The notes below the pieces were generated by a model. It was not told the DNA's origin. It saw nothing but the letters and a program-made list of their open reading frames with translations, and searched no databases. 64,000 nt of DNA from Symsagittifera roscoffensis. Lineage: Eukaryota > Xenacoelomorpha > Acoela > Convolutidae. Below, piece by piece: positions 14,341-27,397 of this stretch. A program made the position numbers and the translations under genes. Location of the stretch: positions 1 through 64,000 of the forward strand of contig NW_026971618.1 of the NCBI RefSeq assembly GCF_963678635.1, written 5' to 3'. Within the stretch, counting starts at the first letter, position 1. Each line of letters opens with the position of its first letter.

Positions 14341-17300
14341 TTTCGCCTTGATACGAGAAGTCTTGTTTAATATTCATCTTCGCTCGTCTTTAATTAAGTA
14401 TAACGAAATTATGTAAGAAATTGTTTGGTCGAAACATTTCAAGTGTATCTTGGAAACGTGTTTGTCACTGGATTAATTTAAATATATTGTAAAAAAGTCC
14501 AAATCCTAATGATGCACAAATTGTAAGGAAACGTTTGAATTACTTTTTAAGTTTCTTATCATAACAAAACTAATTTTAATTCTATGCAACTACTGGTCTT
14601 CGTAAATTTTTTTCTAATCTTTTGACCATTCAGTTTCCAATAAAATACACTGGGCGACATTGAAAACTCATCATCAACAAAATCACAAACCCCTTCTTCG
14701 AATTACAAAAATGGTCGGAGAGACAATTAAACTTTATTAAATAACGCTTTTGAAGCAAATTAATTTTTTTTTCTTCAAATTAGACACGTTTAACTTTGTT
14801 CTTATTTTCATTTTTCTTGAAACCTTAAGAAAAACTTAGAATAAACAAAAAAATCCTGTTTTCATCAGAAAAAAAGATATACCAATGAATTTTCCTCCAT
14901 TTTTTGGGTTCAATAGCTTTAGAACAGCAAAACAACTTTGCTAGGATCAGCTGTTTTTGATCATTTCAAGCGTTCTGAAGATGAGACTTTCAGAGGGGAT
15001 AGCTCAAATCATTTGCCGTCGGTCGAGGTAAGCACACTGTTTGCATTCTAATTCATTTAAACCTTTTTCTAAAATGGTCCTCAAAATTAGTTATTTTAAG
15101 AATAAAAACCTGAAACTGTTCATAATTTTGTCCACCAGTGTATCTATCAGCACAAAATGTTTTTTTTTAACTAATTGTCATTTCGTCAAAAACTGATGCT
15201 AGAATAATGAAGAAAAATGAAAGAAGTTATCGTGTGTACCCTTAGAACCACCTGTGTGTAAAGACCTCTTTGGACATTCCTTTCTCGTAAATTAAATAAA
15301 ATTTTAGGGTCGGCCGACAAAAAATTAGCTGAACTACTCTCTTTAAAATCTCAGTTTTTGACTGGAAGCACTAAACAAAGTAGTCCACACCTTAAAAAGC
15401 TGGTTTTGAAGTTTGTAATAGATTTTTTATGAGATTGAACAGTTTTTGTAATTAATTGATGAGAAAAATTGATTACGCGTTGTGAAAAAAAAATTGAGAA
15501 TTTTGCTCCGTTAAATGTGACAGAATTTTCCCAGTCTCTGTTGCTTTTTTTAATTTTGCATCAAAATAAAGCAATTGGTGAAAACTGACGTTTTCACACC
15601 CATTTTAATCAGCTACATCACAACTATAAAAAGGTGTTTTCATTAAAATTCTGGTGATTTTGGGTTTGTCATTGTGTGATCTTTTTCAATTGTTTGTATA
15701 AAGCATTTCTTGATATTTCTCTTTTTTATTTTTCAGGCACACATCAAAATTAAGACAAAATTAGCTAAAACTGGGTTAGCATCCCCATTAAAACTTTCTA
15801 AAAACCTACAGAAGGCCACTGTTAAAAACCGGGTTTCATACGTCCGTAAAGGTTAGTTTTTGTTGAACAGAACTTTAATTCATCCCGTATGGATCAACTA
15901 TTAAACGCAACTACCTCATCAGAGCTATTGATTCAAGAGTTTCGAAAGATTGAAAAATTTTGCTATGTTCGTAGAAACGTCAACTATATAAAACAAATCA
16001 TGCCATGTACAAATTACTTTTAATATCAGTGTTATTTTGCGATCTGACTTAGCAATGCTTGCAATTCTGCAGAAAATTTTGAAATGGGTTACAGGAATTT
16101 ATTCTGAATATTCTGAACAAATAATAAATTCTGAAATTTGAAACTGAATACCGAGCTGTATTTTGAAATTTTTTATTGAAAACAGGGATTTTACAGAGTA
16201 ATTGCGCTTAACTTTAATCACTAGTGTAGAATAGAAAAACATTTCTTTAAAAAGTTGAAATGATTTGATGAATAATGTGGAAGTTTTTCAATGAGCTTTA
16301 CTGGACAAAAAATATGCATAACACACTTTAACAAAAAAAAAAACGCGAGAGTCATCTTTTAACACTTGGGCTCCGGACATCAATTAATTTTGGATTCTAT
16401 AAAACGTTCAGTGAAATGTGTTCAGTTAAAAAAAATCGAAAAGCGACCTAACAAAAAACCCGCTTTTATCTTTATCCCGCTTCTTCTTCAAAACTCTGAA
16501 AATCAGTTTGCGCTCAGTTACTTTTTCAGAACTAGAATTCTATTGATTTTAATATCTCAAACTCTTGAAATTGATGAGATCAACTAAACTTTGAACAAAA
16601 TCATGTGTAAAAATTTGATTCAATTGAAATTAGTGGAACCAACTAGTCTCAATGCGGATTAGAGCAATTTTGTGGTGCGAGTTAACTCGCGGTACGTTTT
16701 CAGCAACAAAAAATAACAAAATTTAAAGTGCGCAAATTTAAGTCCAGAGTCTACAGCATAGCCAAAATAGCAAATTTCAACCGTCAAAACTTAAGAAAAA
16801 AAATTAAAAAAGAAAATTCAAGGAGGCAATATCTTCAATATGGCTCTACAAACTTTTTGATGAAAACTCTTAACTCATTCGAAGAAAATTGATTGAATAC
16901 AAAAATATAAATTTTCTTTTTTTCTTCAAAAATTGAAGAATAGTTTTATTGGCTTTTTTTTCAAATTAGAAAAAGTTTTTTTTTGAACTCTCAAACCTCA
17001 TAAACAGTTATTAAAATCTCTTAAAATCCTAATTAATCCTATATAATCCTAATTAAAATAAACAAATTTCTAATTTTGAAAACCTCGACTGCCATTAAAC
17101 TGGTTGGTGGTTTTTGAACAAAGAGTATTACTAGAAAGTACTCGTTTCTCATTGGTTGATTTTTCTTAAGCAACCGAAAAAAAATGTAGTTTCGGTTTCT
17201 GGTTTTCTTCTAAATTAAAAGAAATCGGTCTTTAGTTTGCATAACTAAGTAAGTTTTTTTCAATTATCCTCAAAAACTCAAAGTACGTATAAAACTTTCG

Positions 17301-18330
17301 TAGGTACCAGTTTTTTCAGAATTAACTATGGTAAAAGCTAAATGTCCCACTCTCGTTTCAGATGCCGGCACTCAACAGGAATGAGAAGTGAAATCCCAGG
17401 ACTGCAGTAAGATGTTTGCTTGTCAACATGCTGCCCGACAACGCAAAAATTGAGTTCATGGATTTATTTCTTGCCCCTAATGTAGTTTTTGTTAATAAAT
17501 TTTTCAAAGTAAATCTCTCGAAAACTTTTCTCGGCCCGATCAATCAAGACTTTGAGTTTTGAAAATCTTTAAAGAAATGAAGCAATAAAGAATTTTGCTG
17601 GGGAGTGTTTACAAAGTTGGGAGTCTGATAGAGAATAAAAAAGTCCCAGAAATAATATCGTACGACTTTTTGATTAAATTCAATTTTATTAGAAAAATTA
17701 AAATTTCTTTTCTTGTCAGTTGAAGCTCAGCAGTAAATTTAAAGCTTTGATACTCAAGACTTGGTTCAAAATAAAACTCTTTGATTGCGTAAGTTAAACT
17801 CTAAAAAATTGTGGAAAAGTATGTGTTTACATCTATTTCAATAATAGAGAAATCACACGGAATCTTTCTTTGTTCTCGTAGAAATACTCGAGAAAATGCA
17901 AGAGTTTTTTAATTCACGTTTTTTAGTTAATATCATCCAAAAATTAATTTGGATTAATTTTCATCCAAAATATATCTAAAAGTTCTGCTGACTTCTGATT
18001 GATTGACCCTTTTTCTGCAAAAAAAAATCTGGATTTTCAGTCATAAAAGGAAGTTTTCTTAGGCGATGACTCAAAACCCTAAAAAGAAAACTGGGTAGGT
18101 GATGACGTGACCTTTATATAATGAATGAAGTCATTACCACAACAGGAAATCTATGACGGCGATAGATTCATTGTTAGTATAAATACCATTATTCTCTTGG
18201 ATTAAATCATCAATTTTATTTACCAATCACAAACAGTCGATTGAATTTTAGTTAGATGTGTACAGTTTATTCCTTTGCAAAAAGAGTAAGAGAAATTTGT
18301 TTCGTTTATTAAATGCCTATTGGAACTTTA
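14341..18330. other. Gene-free AT-rich sequence
   Basis: About 4 kb with no exon, RNA gene or repeat family recognised. The longest frames are under 75 codons and carry no domain signature. Confidence 0.5.
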
Positions 18331-18334
18331 CATT

Positions 18335-18830
18335 ATTATGTTTGGAACAGATCTGATGCTGCGAGATTTGAGAACAAAGATGACCGAACATAAGAAGTAT
18401 CCTAATTGTAACTTTATGTCCAGGAAGAAGGAAGAGATGGGCTATCATGTTGTCAAGAAGCATGCATGTTCTAGCCCTAAGCAGTGAACAATTCGTGCAT
18501 CAGGTGAACAAGAAGTTTTGACTTTCTACTCTCTCCAACAACGTCGGAGAAAGGAACAATTAACAAGAAAAAAACTCAAACGAAGCGATGCTGTAGCGGA
18601 CTTGAACAAGATTGTGGTAGAAGAGGACAATGGAGAGAAACTCAAAGAGCAGTTGAGTGCTTTTCAACGTTTTCTGGTGGTAGCTGTTATAAGAAAAAAT
18701 TGGGAGAAGTAAGGTTTTTAACTTCTAAAGGTCCAAGTTATATGCTAGAGTCATCAACGAGAAACTTGAAGAAGTCTTCAACAAGCTCGGGGAATTAAAA
18801 ATTTCAAGTCTTTGATTGGTTGATTACGGA
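18335..18830 (+). pseudogene. Decayed C2H2 zinc-finger ORF, possibly from a polinton/adinto-like polymerase gene
   Basis: Conceptual translation in shifting frames gives a C2H2-like piece (C-N-F...H-V-V-K-K-H) at about 18395-18465, then an open stretch (18518-18712) with 'YSLQQRRRKEQ' and 'SDAVADLNKIVVEE', then 'INEKLEEVFNKLG' after a frameshift near 18750. From memory, this order resembles the zinc-finger N-terminus of protein-primed family B DNA polymerases in cnidarian polinton-like elements. The polymerase domain itself is not here. Stops and frameshifts make it a relic. The family call is an inference. Confidence 0.4.
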
Positions 18831-19231
18831 GGCGAGATTGACGCTGAAAGGATTTCTATTTGTTTCAGCTGTTAAAACTTGTTCCTGTAATTTACGATTC
18901 ATTGTTTGCTTTTTAGCGGCTTGTTATGGAGTTTTGTGTTATAATTTTAGTGCAAAACTGTACTTGGATATGACAATTTTTTGAAAATTCAAGCGTTTTG
19001 GGATAGTTTTTGTTTTATGGTGTTTCAACAAATTGTAGTTCTGTAGAAGAGTATTTTTATGTCAGGTGACAAAGAGCACACTCTTTTGGGTAATTTGATA
19101 AGAGGTTATTTCTGTGTTGTCTTATTTCTTTTTTTGAAATTATTTTATATATGACGTATATGGGTTTTTCTATATTTTGGTATGGTCCTTCTCTAGTAGG
19201 TTGTAATTTTATTGTGATTCCTTACCGTATT

Positions 19232-22200
19232 TTAAAGTTTGGATTTATAACAAATGTTCCTATTCAGGTCTGAAGCGTCGTGAATGTATCTGGGAGTAAA
19301 TATTTCGTTTTTGGTAAGGTTTTCTTTGCAGTTTTTTGATAACTTTTTATGTGTTTTTTTTTGTTTTTTTAATATCGCTTCTGTGTGAGTACCTGAGGTT
19401 AATTGCGCAATTGAGGAGTGATGAAAATGATTTTCATCATGAGTGTAAAGAGGTAAGTTATAGCAATTGGAGTCCTTTGTTCGTTGGCATTGTCCTTGTG
19501 CAGTTTTTGAGGAGTTGGCTGTGACCATTAGGGGCTTACGTGGTTTTTGGTTACAAACCAATTTATAGGGTGATAGTCCGAATTTTTTTGTGATCTGAGA
19601 GTTAAATTCTAGTGGAAATAGTTTTACGTCTGTTGACCATTCAGTGTATTTTTTTTTCGTTTTCGTTTATTATACATTTGAGGAATTTTTGTAATGAGCG
19701 GTTCATGCCTTCAACTAGTGCATATGTCCATTTGAGGTTCTAGGTTTATGTCTGATGTTAGAGAGATGACATAAGTTAATTATGTTTTGCTTATAAATTC
19801 TGTTTCATTGACTGTAACAAGGACTTTGGGTAATCCAAATTTCGTTTTCCAATGTTCACAGAGTGTTGTGCATGCTTAATAAGCATTACAGTGAGGTACA
19901 GGGATTAGGCTACCTAGCGTGTAAATGCATCTACAATGACCATTATGTATGAATTTCCTTCGGAGGTAAGGTATATAGGACCTTTTGTGTCGAATGAAAT
20001 TCAATGGTTGAAATATAAGGTCTGTCCTTTAAAATCTTTTTTTTTCTTCAATTGGTTTTTGATGTGAGTAGGGTTTATTTTATTGAAATGTGAAAAAACA
20101 GTCAGTACAAAGCACATTAATCCTTAATAGTGCATTTGGAAACTAAACGTTTTGTGTGAAAGTTTGATATGTTTTTTTTGATCCTGTATGTCCCTTTGTG
20201 TTTAAAGATTAGTAAGTATGAAATGCTATCAACATTAAACTTAAGGGTACACAGGGAACTTTTGTATCTGTGTGATGATATTCCAAAAAAATAGTGTTGT
20301 TATTTGTTGTGTTTTTGTTAAATTTTCTGCAATATCTGAGAAATGTCTTGTTTCCTTAAACTGTTTCATCAACTTATGCGGTTTTTGATTTGTATGTACG
20401 CCAGGACTTCATATGGCGAATAACAGGGTCGAGGTTTTAATATTACTGTAGTAAATAAGTTGTTATATTTACTGTATGTGGCAAGAAGATATTTTGAATT
20501 TCTTGACTCGATAGAAGTAATTTATCTCTAAGTTATTGTAGGTCAATCATCTTGTTTATAGTGTATTTTTTATCTGTGTCTAGTGGTACTGCTACATTTA
20601 TGGTACCTATTAGGTCTTCTTTTTCTCAAATGGAAATGACTGATTCGGTTGCGGTATTTGTTGATGTATTTTAATTGTGTAGTTCTTTTTCTTCAATCAT
20701 GATTATGGTATAGGTTTTATATGTGCCTTTTACTAATAAGTCCACATCGTAATGGTTGTTTTGGCAACCTAAGTAGAGTGGGAAGTGTTCTAATATTTTT
20801 ATTCGTTCAGTTTCAGAGTCATATGTGACTGCATGTTTACATTTTAGTCGTGGTGATGTTTCAATTTTAGCAAGGAAATGTTTTTTTTTTGTTCTTTAGT
20901 TTTTCTACGGTCGTTTTTCGCGTAATTTGATCTGGTGGTGAATAGTGACTAAGTGTGTCGGGTAGTGCACGGTTTTTGCTTGCTTTGCAAACTATTTGTA
21001 GATTTGGAAATTTCATTAGAATAAGTTGAATTCGATAAGCTCTATGGCTTGGATTTGACTTTTGTGTGAATAAAAAGTTTATTGGTTTTTGATCTGTGGA
21101 AAAAAACTGTTGGATTTTTTAATCCAAAGGTCAAGAATTTTTTTGTCCATTATATTTTATGGCTGTAAATTCTGTCATAAGGCTAGAGAGTCTAAGTTCT
21201 GCTTGCGTAAAAAGCAATGAAATTGCTGACATGGCGTTCATTTTAAATGTAGTTTTATGTTAGTGTAGAAGTGCTGCGCTAATTCCAAAGTTGGAGGCAT
21301 AGCACAAAATGGTTGGTCTGGATTTGGAATTGTTTTAGAATTTTGCTCTGTTCTAAGAGTTGTTATTTCGTCGAGCGAGTTTTTGATGTTCTAAAGTCCA
21401 TTCAAAAATATTTGTTGTCGGAGAAAATTATAATCTGAAAAATAATTGCTTTTTGTAAATGATCTTAATTGAGATGTTTAATATTCCAAAAAATTCATTC
21501 ATTTTTTTTGTTTCATGTTGGTTGAACTCTTAAAATGGCATTTCTTTTTTATTTGAAAAGGCGTTATTGTTGTTCCTAAAAAAATGACTAAGAAAATTTA
21601 CACTGGTGAAGAAAAAATGTGGTTTGTCGGGAGCTTCTTTTATGTTTTCTCAAGGTAAAAGCTGATGATGTGTATCTAAAATTTTGAATACGTCTTGTTT
21701 TGTGTGTGCTTGTTTGGAAACATCGTCTAAAAATGTAATAACGTTTTTCCATAGATAAATAATTCGATGATTTTACTCATAAAGGCAGAAAAAGCTTCTA
21801 GGGATATACCATAATATAATCTTTTAAATCGTATAGTTGGCTGCCAATAATAATTTTTGTAACGCGGCTTAAATACTTATTTAGTTGCATTTGATTATAC
21901 GCACTATTCATGTCTGCTGTTTTATATTAATGTTCGTTTATTTTTGTGAGTATAACTTGTATTGGTTCTATGAGCAAATTGAATTTGGTTTCATCAATTA
22001 GGGACTTTTTGTGTTAAGGGTTTATTTTAGGGGATTTGCCTCATGCGATAATAATAACTGGGTTGATAAAGGTGTTTCCTTAAGTTGTTGTGTTTTCTGA
22101 CTGGTGAATTAAGTTCTTTTTGTTCAAGGATGTCAGAAAGTCTGTTTATTTTATCTTGTAATTGTATTGGAACTTTGCTTGCGTGTGTTGATGCTTAATA

Positions 22201-23576
22201 ACTGATACTTCTTTTTGGTTGATTTGAGAGTCTTGAAAATTCAACGTTGTTGAAGATTGTTTTTGTTCACTTGGGTATTTCGAAATTTTAGATGCGAGTT
22301 TTGAATACGGAGTCTTTGTGAAGTAATCTGTGTTTCGTTTTGACTCATTTGTAATGTTAATAATAGATGACTCTTCTCCTTCTTGGCAAATATCTAATTG
22401 TTTCGATTTGAAAAGATATTGTTTACTCTGTTTGCTTTTTCGTAGGAAGGATACAATTTTGCCTTTGATAAAGAAAGTGTGATTGTATATGGAGAATTGT
22501 TTTGTATGTATAGTTTAATTGAGTCTGTTTTTGAGTTTTTTGCGTATTTTATAGATGATACTGTTAATCTGAAGAGTGTGTGAACAGTTGTTGTGTATTT
22601 TGATCGTTATTATTTTGTTGAACTTGGTTGGTTGAAAAATTATATGCGTAGCAAGAATGTTTTCGTTGTTGGTTTCAGATAGGGTAAAGTTTAGAATAAA
22701 ACGGGGGTTGTTTCTTAAGTCTTTGGAAAATTGATGAAAAGGTATTATTTATTCTGGTGTTTTGTCTTTGGTTTTTCATTTACTCTTTAGGATGTTTATT
22801 GTTGGTTCTTATTTTTTGCAACATGTCATTCCGACTATGTTGTGCTGATTATCCGTTACATGAAATATTTTTTGAAATTTTTCATTAGAAGTTTGTTTTG
22901 TTCCCTTTTTCGTATTGGTATGAGAGATATTTTAAATTTATCACAGCTTGTTAAGTTTGTGCCTTGTGCTGATGCTAGCTTTCTCGAAGTTTTTGACGTG
23001 GGAACTCGGGTTGTAATCAACGGATTTCTTTCCACGTATGAACGTTATAAAAGTTTGATTCTTCTGAAGCGATTAAAAAATCTATTTCAAGGTCTGGTGG
23101 TTGAAAGTTTTTGCTTTTTGGGCTGTCTAAAACGCTTGAAATTGTCCAATTTTTTCTCTAGGTGGGATATTTTTGATGTTGTGTTTTGATTTTAACTGCT
23201 CATGTTTGTTTGATTCTCTACCACATGCGGAAAGTAATCATTAGTTTTATTTGAACCTTGTGAGATTCGTGAAGGTTTGATTTAGGGCCTTCCGTTTGGT
23301 AACGATTAGAGTAAATTGGTATTTCATAATCGTGTTCTATGTTTAGCATGTTAATAACCAATGTGCTTTTGGTATCACTTTCATGAACTGTCCTTTCACA
23401 GTGTGTTTGATTTAGTTGCTTTTCCGAGGTTTCCGTGTTACCGATTCCTGGTGGGTCTGGTGTTGCTTCGCTTGTAGTTTGTACCTGAATGATTTATCGC
23501 TGATGCTTAGGTAATAAAATCGTAGTAAATTTATACGCTTTCTATAATTTTGATTCTGTATTTTTGGACATTGTGA
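19232..23576 (-). pseudogene. Decayed Ty3/gypsy retrotransposon pol (protease, RT, RNase H, integrase)
   Basis: Read on the minus strand, the order is PR-RT-RNase H-IN, as in Ty3/gypsy, with stops and frameshifts throughout. Protease-like 'DLEIDFLIASEESN' lies near 23105-23160, with the DSG active site lost. The RT stretch 'ADMNSAYNQMQL' and a 'TFLDDV' catalytic box lie at about 21720-21920. RNase H-like 'ASNFGISAALLH' lies near 21270-21310. Integrase core 'YIMVIVDAFTR' followed by 'KFGLPKVLVTVNETEF' lies near 19825-19960. The integrase C-terminal part survives as an open stretch at 19232-19561. The matching gag lies at 37600-38240, beyond the inserted LTR element. The copy is old and inactive. 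Confidence 0.75.
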
Positions 23577-24373
23577 TGTAACAGTCGCTTACTTAAGTCA
23601 CATATGAGACAAACAAAAATAGGCCCTATAACCATTGGCTCAAGGGTAAGGCTCACTATCTCTTGTGTTTTTGTACCTCAATCAGTCGGAGCCAATTCGG
23701 TTCACTCGCGACATGAGACTACAAACCGTGTTACAGCTTAAACGCTTCTACTAAAGCCTATGGTCAGGTCTCTAAAACCTAAAACACGCGAACACCATTA
23801 AAAACAGGACTATAAGCTTAAGTATACCGTTAGTTTTTATTAAACAGTGGAATTTTGATCCATTTCAGATGGATCAACCTAAAACTCGCCCTATCTCAAC
23901 ATAATCACAAAAAAATGCACTCAAGAAACTAAGTACTCACATAATGACGCGACTCTAGAATTAGGAATAAAATCACAGTATAAAGCAACTCTAGAATAAT
24001 TTTGAAGTAAATAAGTTTTGCTCAAAAAGTTCTATATCATGGACTATTGGGCAGCTTCGGCTGACCACATTCCCATTCAAGTATCACTGTCGTCCAGTCA
24101 ATTGCACTTCTTTCCTTGAACTCTCGATTCTTTATCAGGATCAAGACAACTCTACTCGTACTGAAGGTTGTGGTAAAATTTTGAATAGCATTTTTACTCT
24201 AATGGTTTTCTGTCGACTGTCGCTTTAATTATAATTGAATCTTCTGATCTAATTTATCTTGTGTTTTCATTTGTCGCAAGAAACTTGAGCATTAAAGGGT
24301 CAATTCCAATTTTTGAAAAATTACTTTTTATCCCAAAACAAGGCCGAACTTTCAGATATGACCGACTGGCACA
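23577..24373 (-). repeat. LTR of the inserted retrotransposon (3' LTR on the minus strand)
   Basis: It is bounded by TGTAACAGTCGC at 23577 and GACTGGCACA ending at 24373, so it has TG...CA ends in either orientation. It aligns along most of its length with 36590-37199 in direct orientation and with the split copy at 39469-41424 in reverse. Divergence from the second LTR is substantial by eye (roughly 15-20%), so the insertion is old. Confidence 0.75.
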
Positions 24374-24894
24374 TACTCCTACCCGGATTCAACGCGCGTC
24401 GTAGTCATGCCAGTGAGCCTCCAGAATGTTGAGCGCGTCTCAAGATACAATCCCAGTAGTCATTTACAGGTGTTTGAAGCAGATTCAACTAAATCTACTT
24501 CCCCAAAATTCACAGCCAAGCTAAATTGTCTAATTGTAGCTAAACAGCAATCAAAATCTGCATTCACCTGCTTCCTGAATTCCAGCTTTATTTTCTTTTT
24601 AAGAAAAAATTGTTCAAATCAGTCAGAAAATTGTCCTTGTCATGCAGCATTTTAATTTTTATAAATAGATATAGTATATTAATAATAAATTTTGTTTGTT
24701 AAAATTTCTTTTCCGTGCCCTCAGATTTCATTTGAGTTCACAGTCAAGCCCCATTCCGTTCCATACTCAAGACTCAAGAAACGATCGCTGAGCATCCTGC
24801 TCAACTCGTGCCCTCCGTCTTCGAGGTACTGGGTCCAGATGCATTTGATTACTGGGTCCAACTGATTACGATCTCTTCCCATGCCTTTAGTTGA
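24374..24894. other. Stretch between the 3' LTR and ORF3 of the LTR retrotransposon
   Basis: On the minus strand this is the 3' end of the element. A purine-rich run (gggtaggag) directly precedes the LTR start and could be the polypurine tract. No coding domain was recognised. Confidence 0.4.
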
Positions 24895-26851
24895 TCATAG
24901 GCCCGCATCCGTTCTCTTTCTCGATTGGTTTGGTAGACTCTTCTCCTTGGACTCCCTGTTCAAGCAAAAGGAATTATGCAAGCTCAAGCTCACATTCTTC
25001 GCCAGGTCTTCTTCCAGTATCAACTCCCTTGCTTTGGTTTTATCTCTAGACACCTTACCAACCCTTTTCCTTCTACGCCCCGTGGTTATCCCATTAGGAT
25101 GAGTGAGTAAAGGTCTATTGAAGGCCGCAGTTCCTGTCTCAGCCAGGAATTGGCAATAGATATTCCTTCTGGTGTTTCTTCATGTGGTTTTTTGTCAACT
25201 TATACAACCAAGAGGTCAACGTCGCCCGAAAACATGAGAAAACTTTATGCGACCCCACACTTGTCTCACTTCCATGGGTGCTGAGAATTCTTTGCAAGCA
25301 GTCTCAAACAACTCAAGCCTCCTGCTGTAGTCAATAGCATGTATCGTCTCCACTGTCGGTGCCTCTGACTCCCAATATTTAGCTATATTCTCCTCAATCC
25401 ATCGCAACGCCAACATCGAGCTCACCACGAGGAGAGTATCATTTTGCTGACCCTCAGTTAATCCTATCGACTGGATCTCTTCAACATTCCATATCAAGCA
25501 GAAAATTGGCTGCTCTGGATACCACACAGTTTGTGCCTGACAGTGACACAGGTACTCTTTGTGCATCAGATTGATACTTCGGAGGTTAGGCTCTCCAGAA
25601 GTCTCAAGCAAATGTTCGAACACCATCATTTTTGCGTGCGTCACACCATTCTAGTCTGCCGATTGCGTGTTGTTTGTCGCCTTCCCGATCGCGTTCTGCC
25701 TTTCAAAATCACTAGTGTTCTCCCTTTCTAAACTTAAGAGTTCTTCTCCCCAGGTTTCAAACCAGAGCTTCCACTCGGTTTCCTGACACCGCTCCCAGCA
25801 TCTTTCGTAACAACCGATGCGAATGATGTGACATTCGCGCTAAGCGTACGCACTTGGGCACTGAGAAAGCTTTATTGGTCTTCATCCTCTGGCTGGACGC
25901 TTCCACCATTCCCATGATCAGCTGGTAATAACTTCTACACAAATTCGCCATGACTGGTCCCACAAAAGACTTCGCATTCATCGGTAGACTGTAGGCCTCA
26001 CTTACTGGAAACCCCATCTCTGCCTCCAGACCGACTTTCCATCCTCTGATATGCTTCTGGATCATCAATCATGTCGATGCCAACATCACGTGCTCGGGAT
26101 CTATCACGTTTCTCTCACTGACTATTGTCACCAAAAAGCATAGGTTTTTGCCAGGAACCTGTGAAACTGAAGGGGGAAGTGCCTCCCAATCCTGGTCTCT
26201 TCCTGTACATAAACTCCACATTTTGGTATTTTCTCTTGAAATCGGCCTCCAATCTGATGTTGAAACTCATATCCGTGGTTATGCAGATTGCCCTGGTCCT
26301 ATTCGACAAGATGAAGTCACTGTCCGTGATTAGGATGTTTTCCGAATACTCATTTGGTGTTTTGAACTTGGTCTTGAAGTTTCTTCCAATGGTAGGCTCG
26401 ACTTCTTCTTGATCCAGCTTCAGTCCGCTAGTCCCTCAAATTTCTCTGAGCTTCTTTATCATTAAATTTTGGGTGTGGGTAACTCCCCGGACAAAAATAT
26501 TTTTCAACGTCCCCGTCGATGGTGCTCGACTCAAGTTGCCGGGTGGTATGTCTAACAGTCGGTCTGTCGCTGTCCAACCGAACAGCGAGTTAGTTTCTTT
26601 TATGTACTTCCCTGCTGATACGTCAACTTGTCATTCTGCAGACCATGCATCCACTCTAGAATCATCAAGTTCGTGTTATCCCTTCTTTCTAACTCGCTTT
26701 GTTCCAGATCCACTTCTCTTTCTGGCACGGTGTGATCCTCCTGCCATGAGTGCTCACTGTCGTTGATGATCTGCCACTCTTCGTCTGCCACTAGGTCGCC
26801 CATGCTCACCATATCTGCACATATCTCTTCCGGTTGTATTTTTTTGATCAC
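24895..26851 (-). pseudogene. Extra ORF (ORF3) downstream of pol, with a macro-domain-like segment
   Basis: About 1.9 kb of former coding sequence follows pol on the minus strand. It now lies in at least four open blocks (26600-26851, 26115-26309, 25757-26068, 25216-25644) and ends in a basic tail with 'TGRRRKRVGKV' near 25065-25097. The segment around 26195-26330 reads 'ITDSD...AICITTDMSF' and then 'FKRKYQNVEFM'. In another frame it continues as 'FLVTIVSERN'. This order resembles small macro domains (ADP-ribose hydrolase type, 'hCvs.DM...FKrKfg.V..l...LVT'). The likeness is from memory and is weak. The other blocks match no family I know. No transmembrane envelope features are seen. Confidence 0.45.
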
Positions 26852-27339
26852 GAAGTCATCGCCATACCTGTTATACTTGATACTTGCCTTTTTGCGCCCA
26901 GCTCACCTCTCCCTCTTTCCATTGTCATGGGCTTGTCCGATTCCGTCCACCCTGGCACCTCGTCCTGCTCTGCTTCGTTCCAGTCCTCTTCTACGATAGA
27001 CCTTTCGTCCGAATCTACCTCTATTTTTTCATTCTCATCCATACTCGTGTTCTCGTTGCCATCATTTTTCTCCCTGGTGCATTTCTCATTCACCTCAGAT
27101 GCCGGTTCCACCACTAGATACTCAGGTCCTTCCACGTCCTGCGGCACGCACCAATCTTCCGGTGATGGGTCATGAGGCTTCTGATTTTCATAGTGCACGG
27201 CGCGCCTTGTGTTCAGGCGATAGAATTTACCCTGCTGGTGCACTTCTGTTACCAAGAACAATCCTCTCAATTTTTTCCATAACTTCTTTGTTTCTTTCGG
27301 AGCTATGACATTCTGGAATACCCAGACAAATCGTCCCAA
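26848..27339 (-). pseudogene. Integrase C-terminal tail of the LTR retrotransposon
   Basis: A 163-codon open block contains 'KKLRGLFLVTEVHQQGKFYRL' and 'VHYENQKPHDPSPEDWC'. This is the small beta-barrel region that usually follows the integrase core in Ty3/gypsy elements. It is followed by an acidic tail rich in Glu and Asp. It continues the 27398-27956 blocks after a frame break. Confidence 0.7.
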
Positions 27340-27397
27340 CTATTTTATCGTCGTACTTCTTCCGTTGTCTCATCTGTGCTTGGGCTGTTTTCCTTCT

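Noticed and set aside
18100-18260. TATA-like words (tatataatg, agtataaatacc) as an LTR promoter of the older gypsy element
   Set aside because: No second copy or TG...CA ends could be found to define an LTR there.
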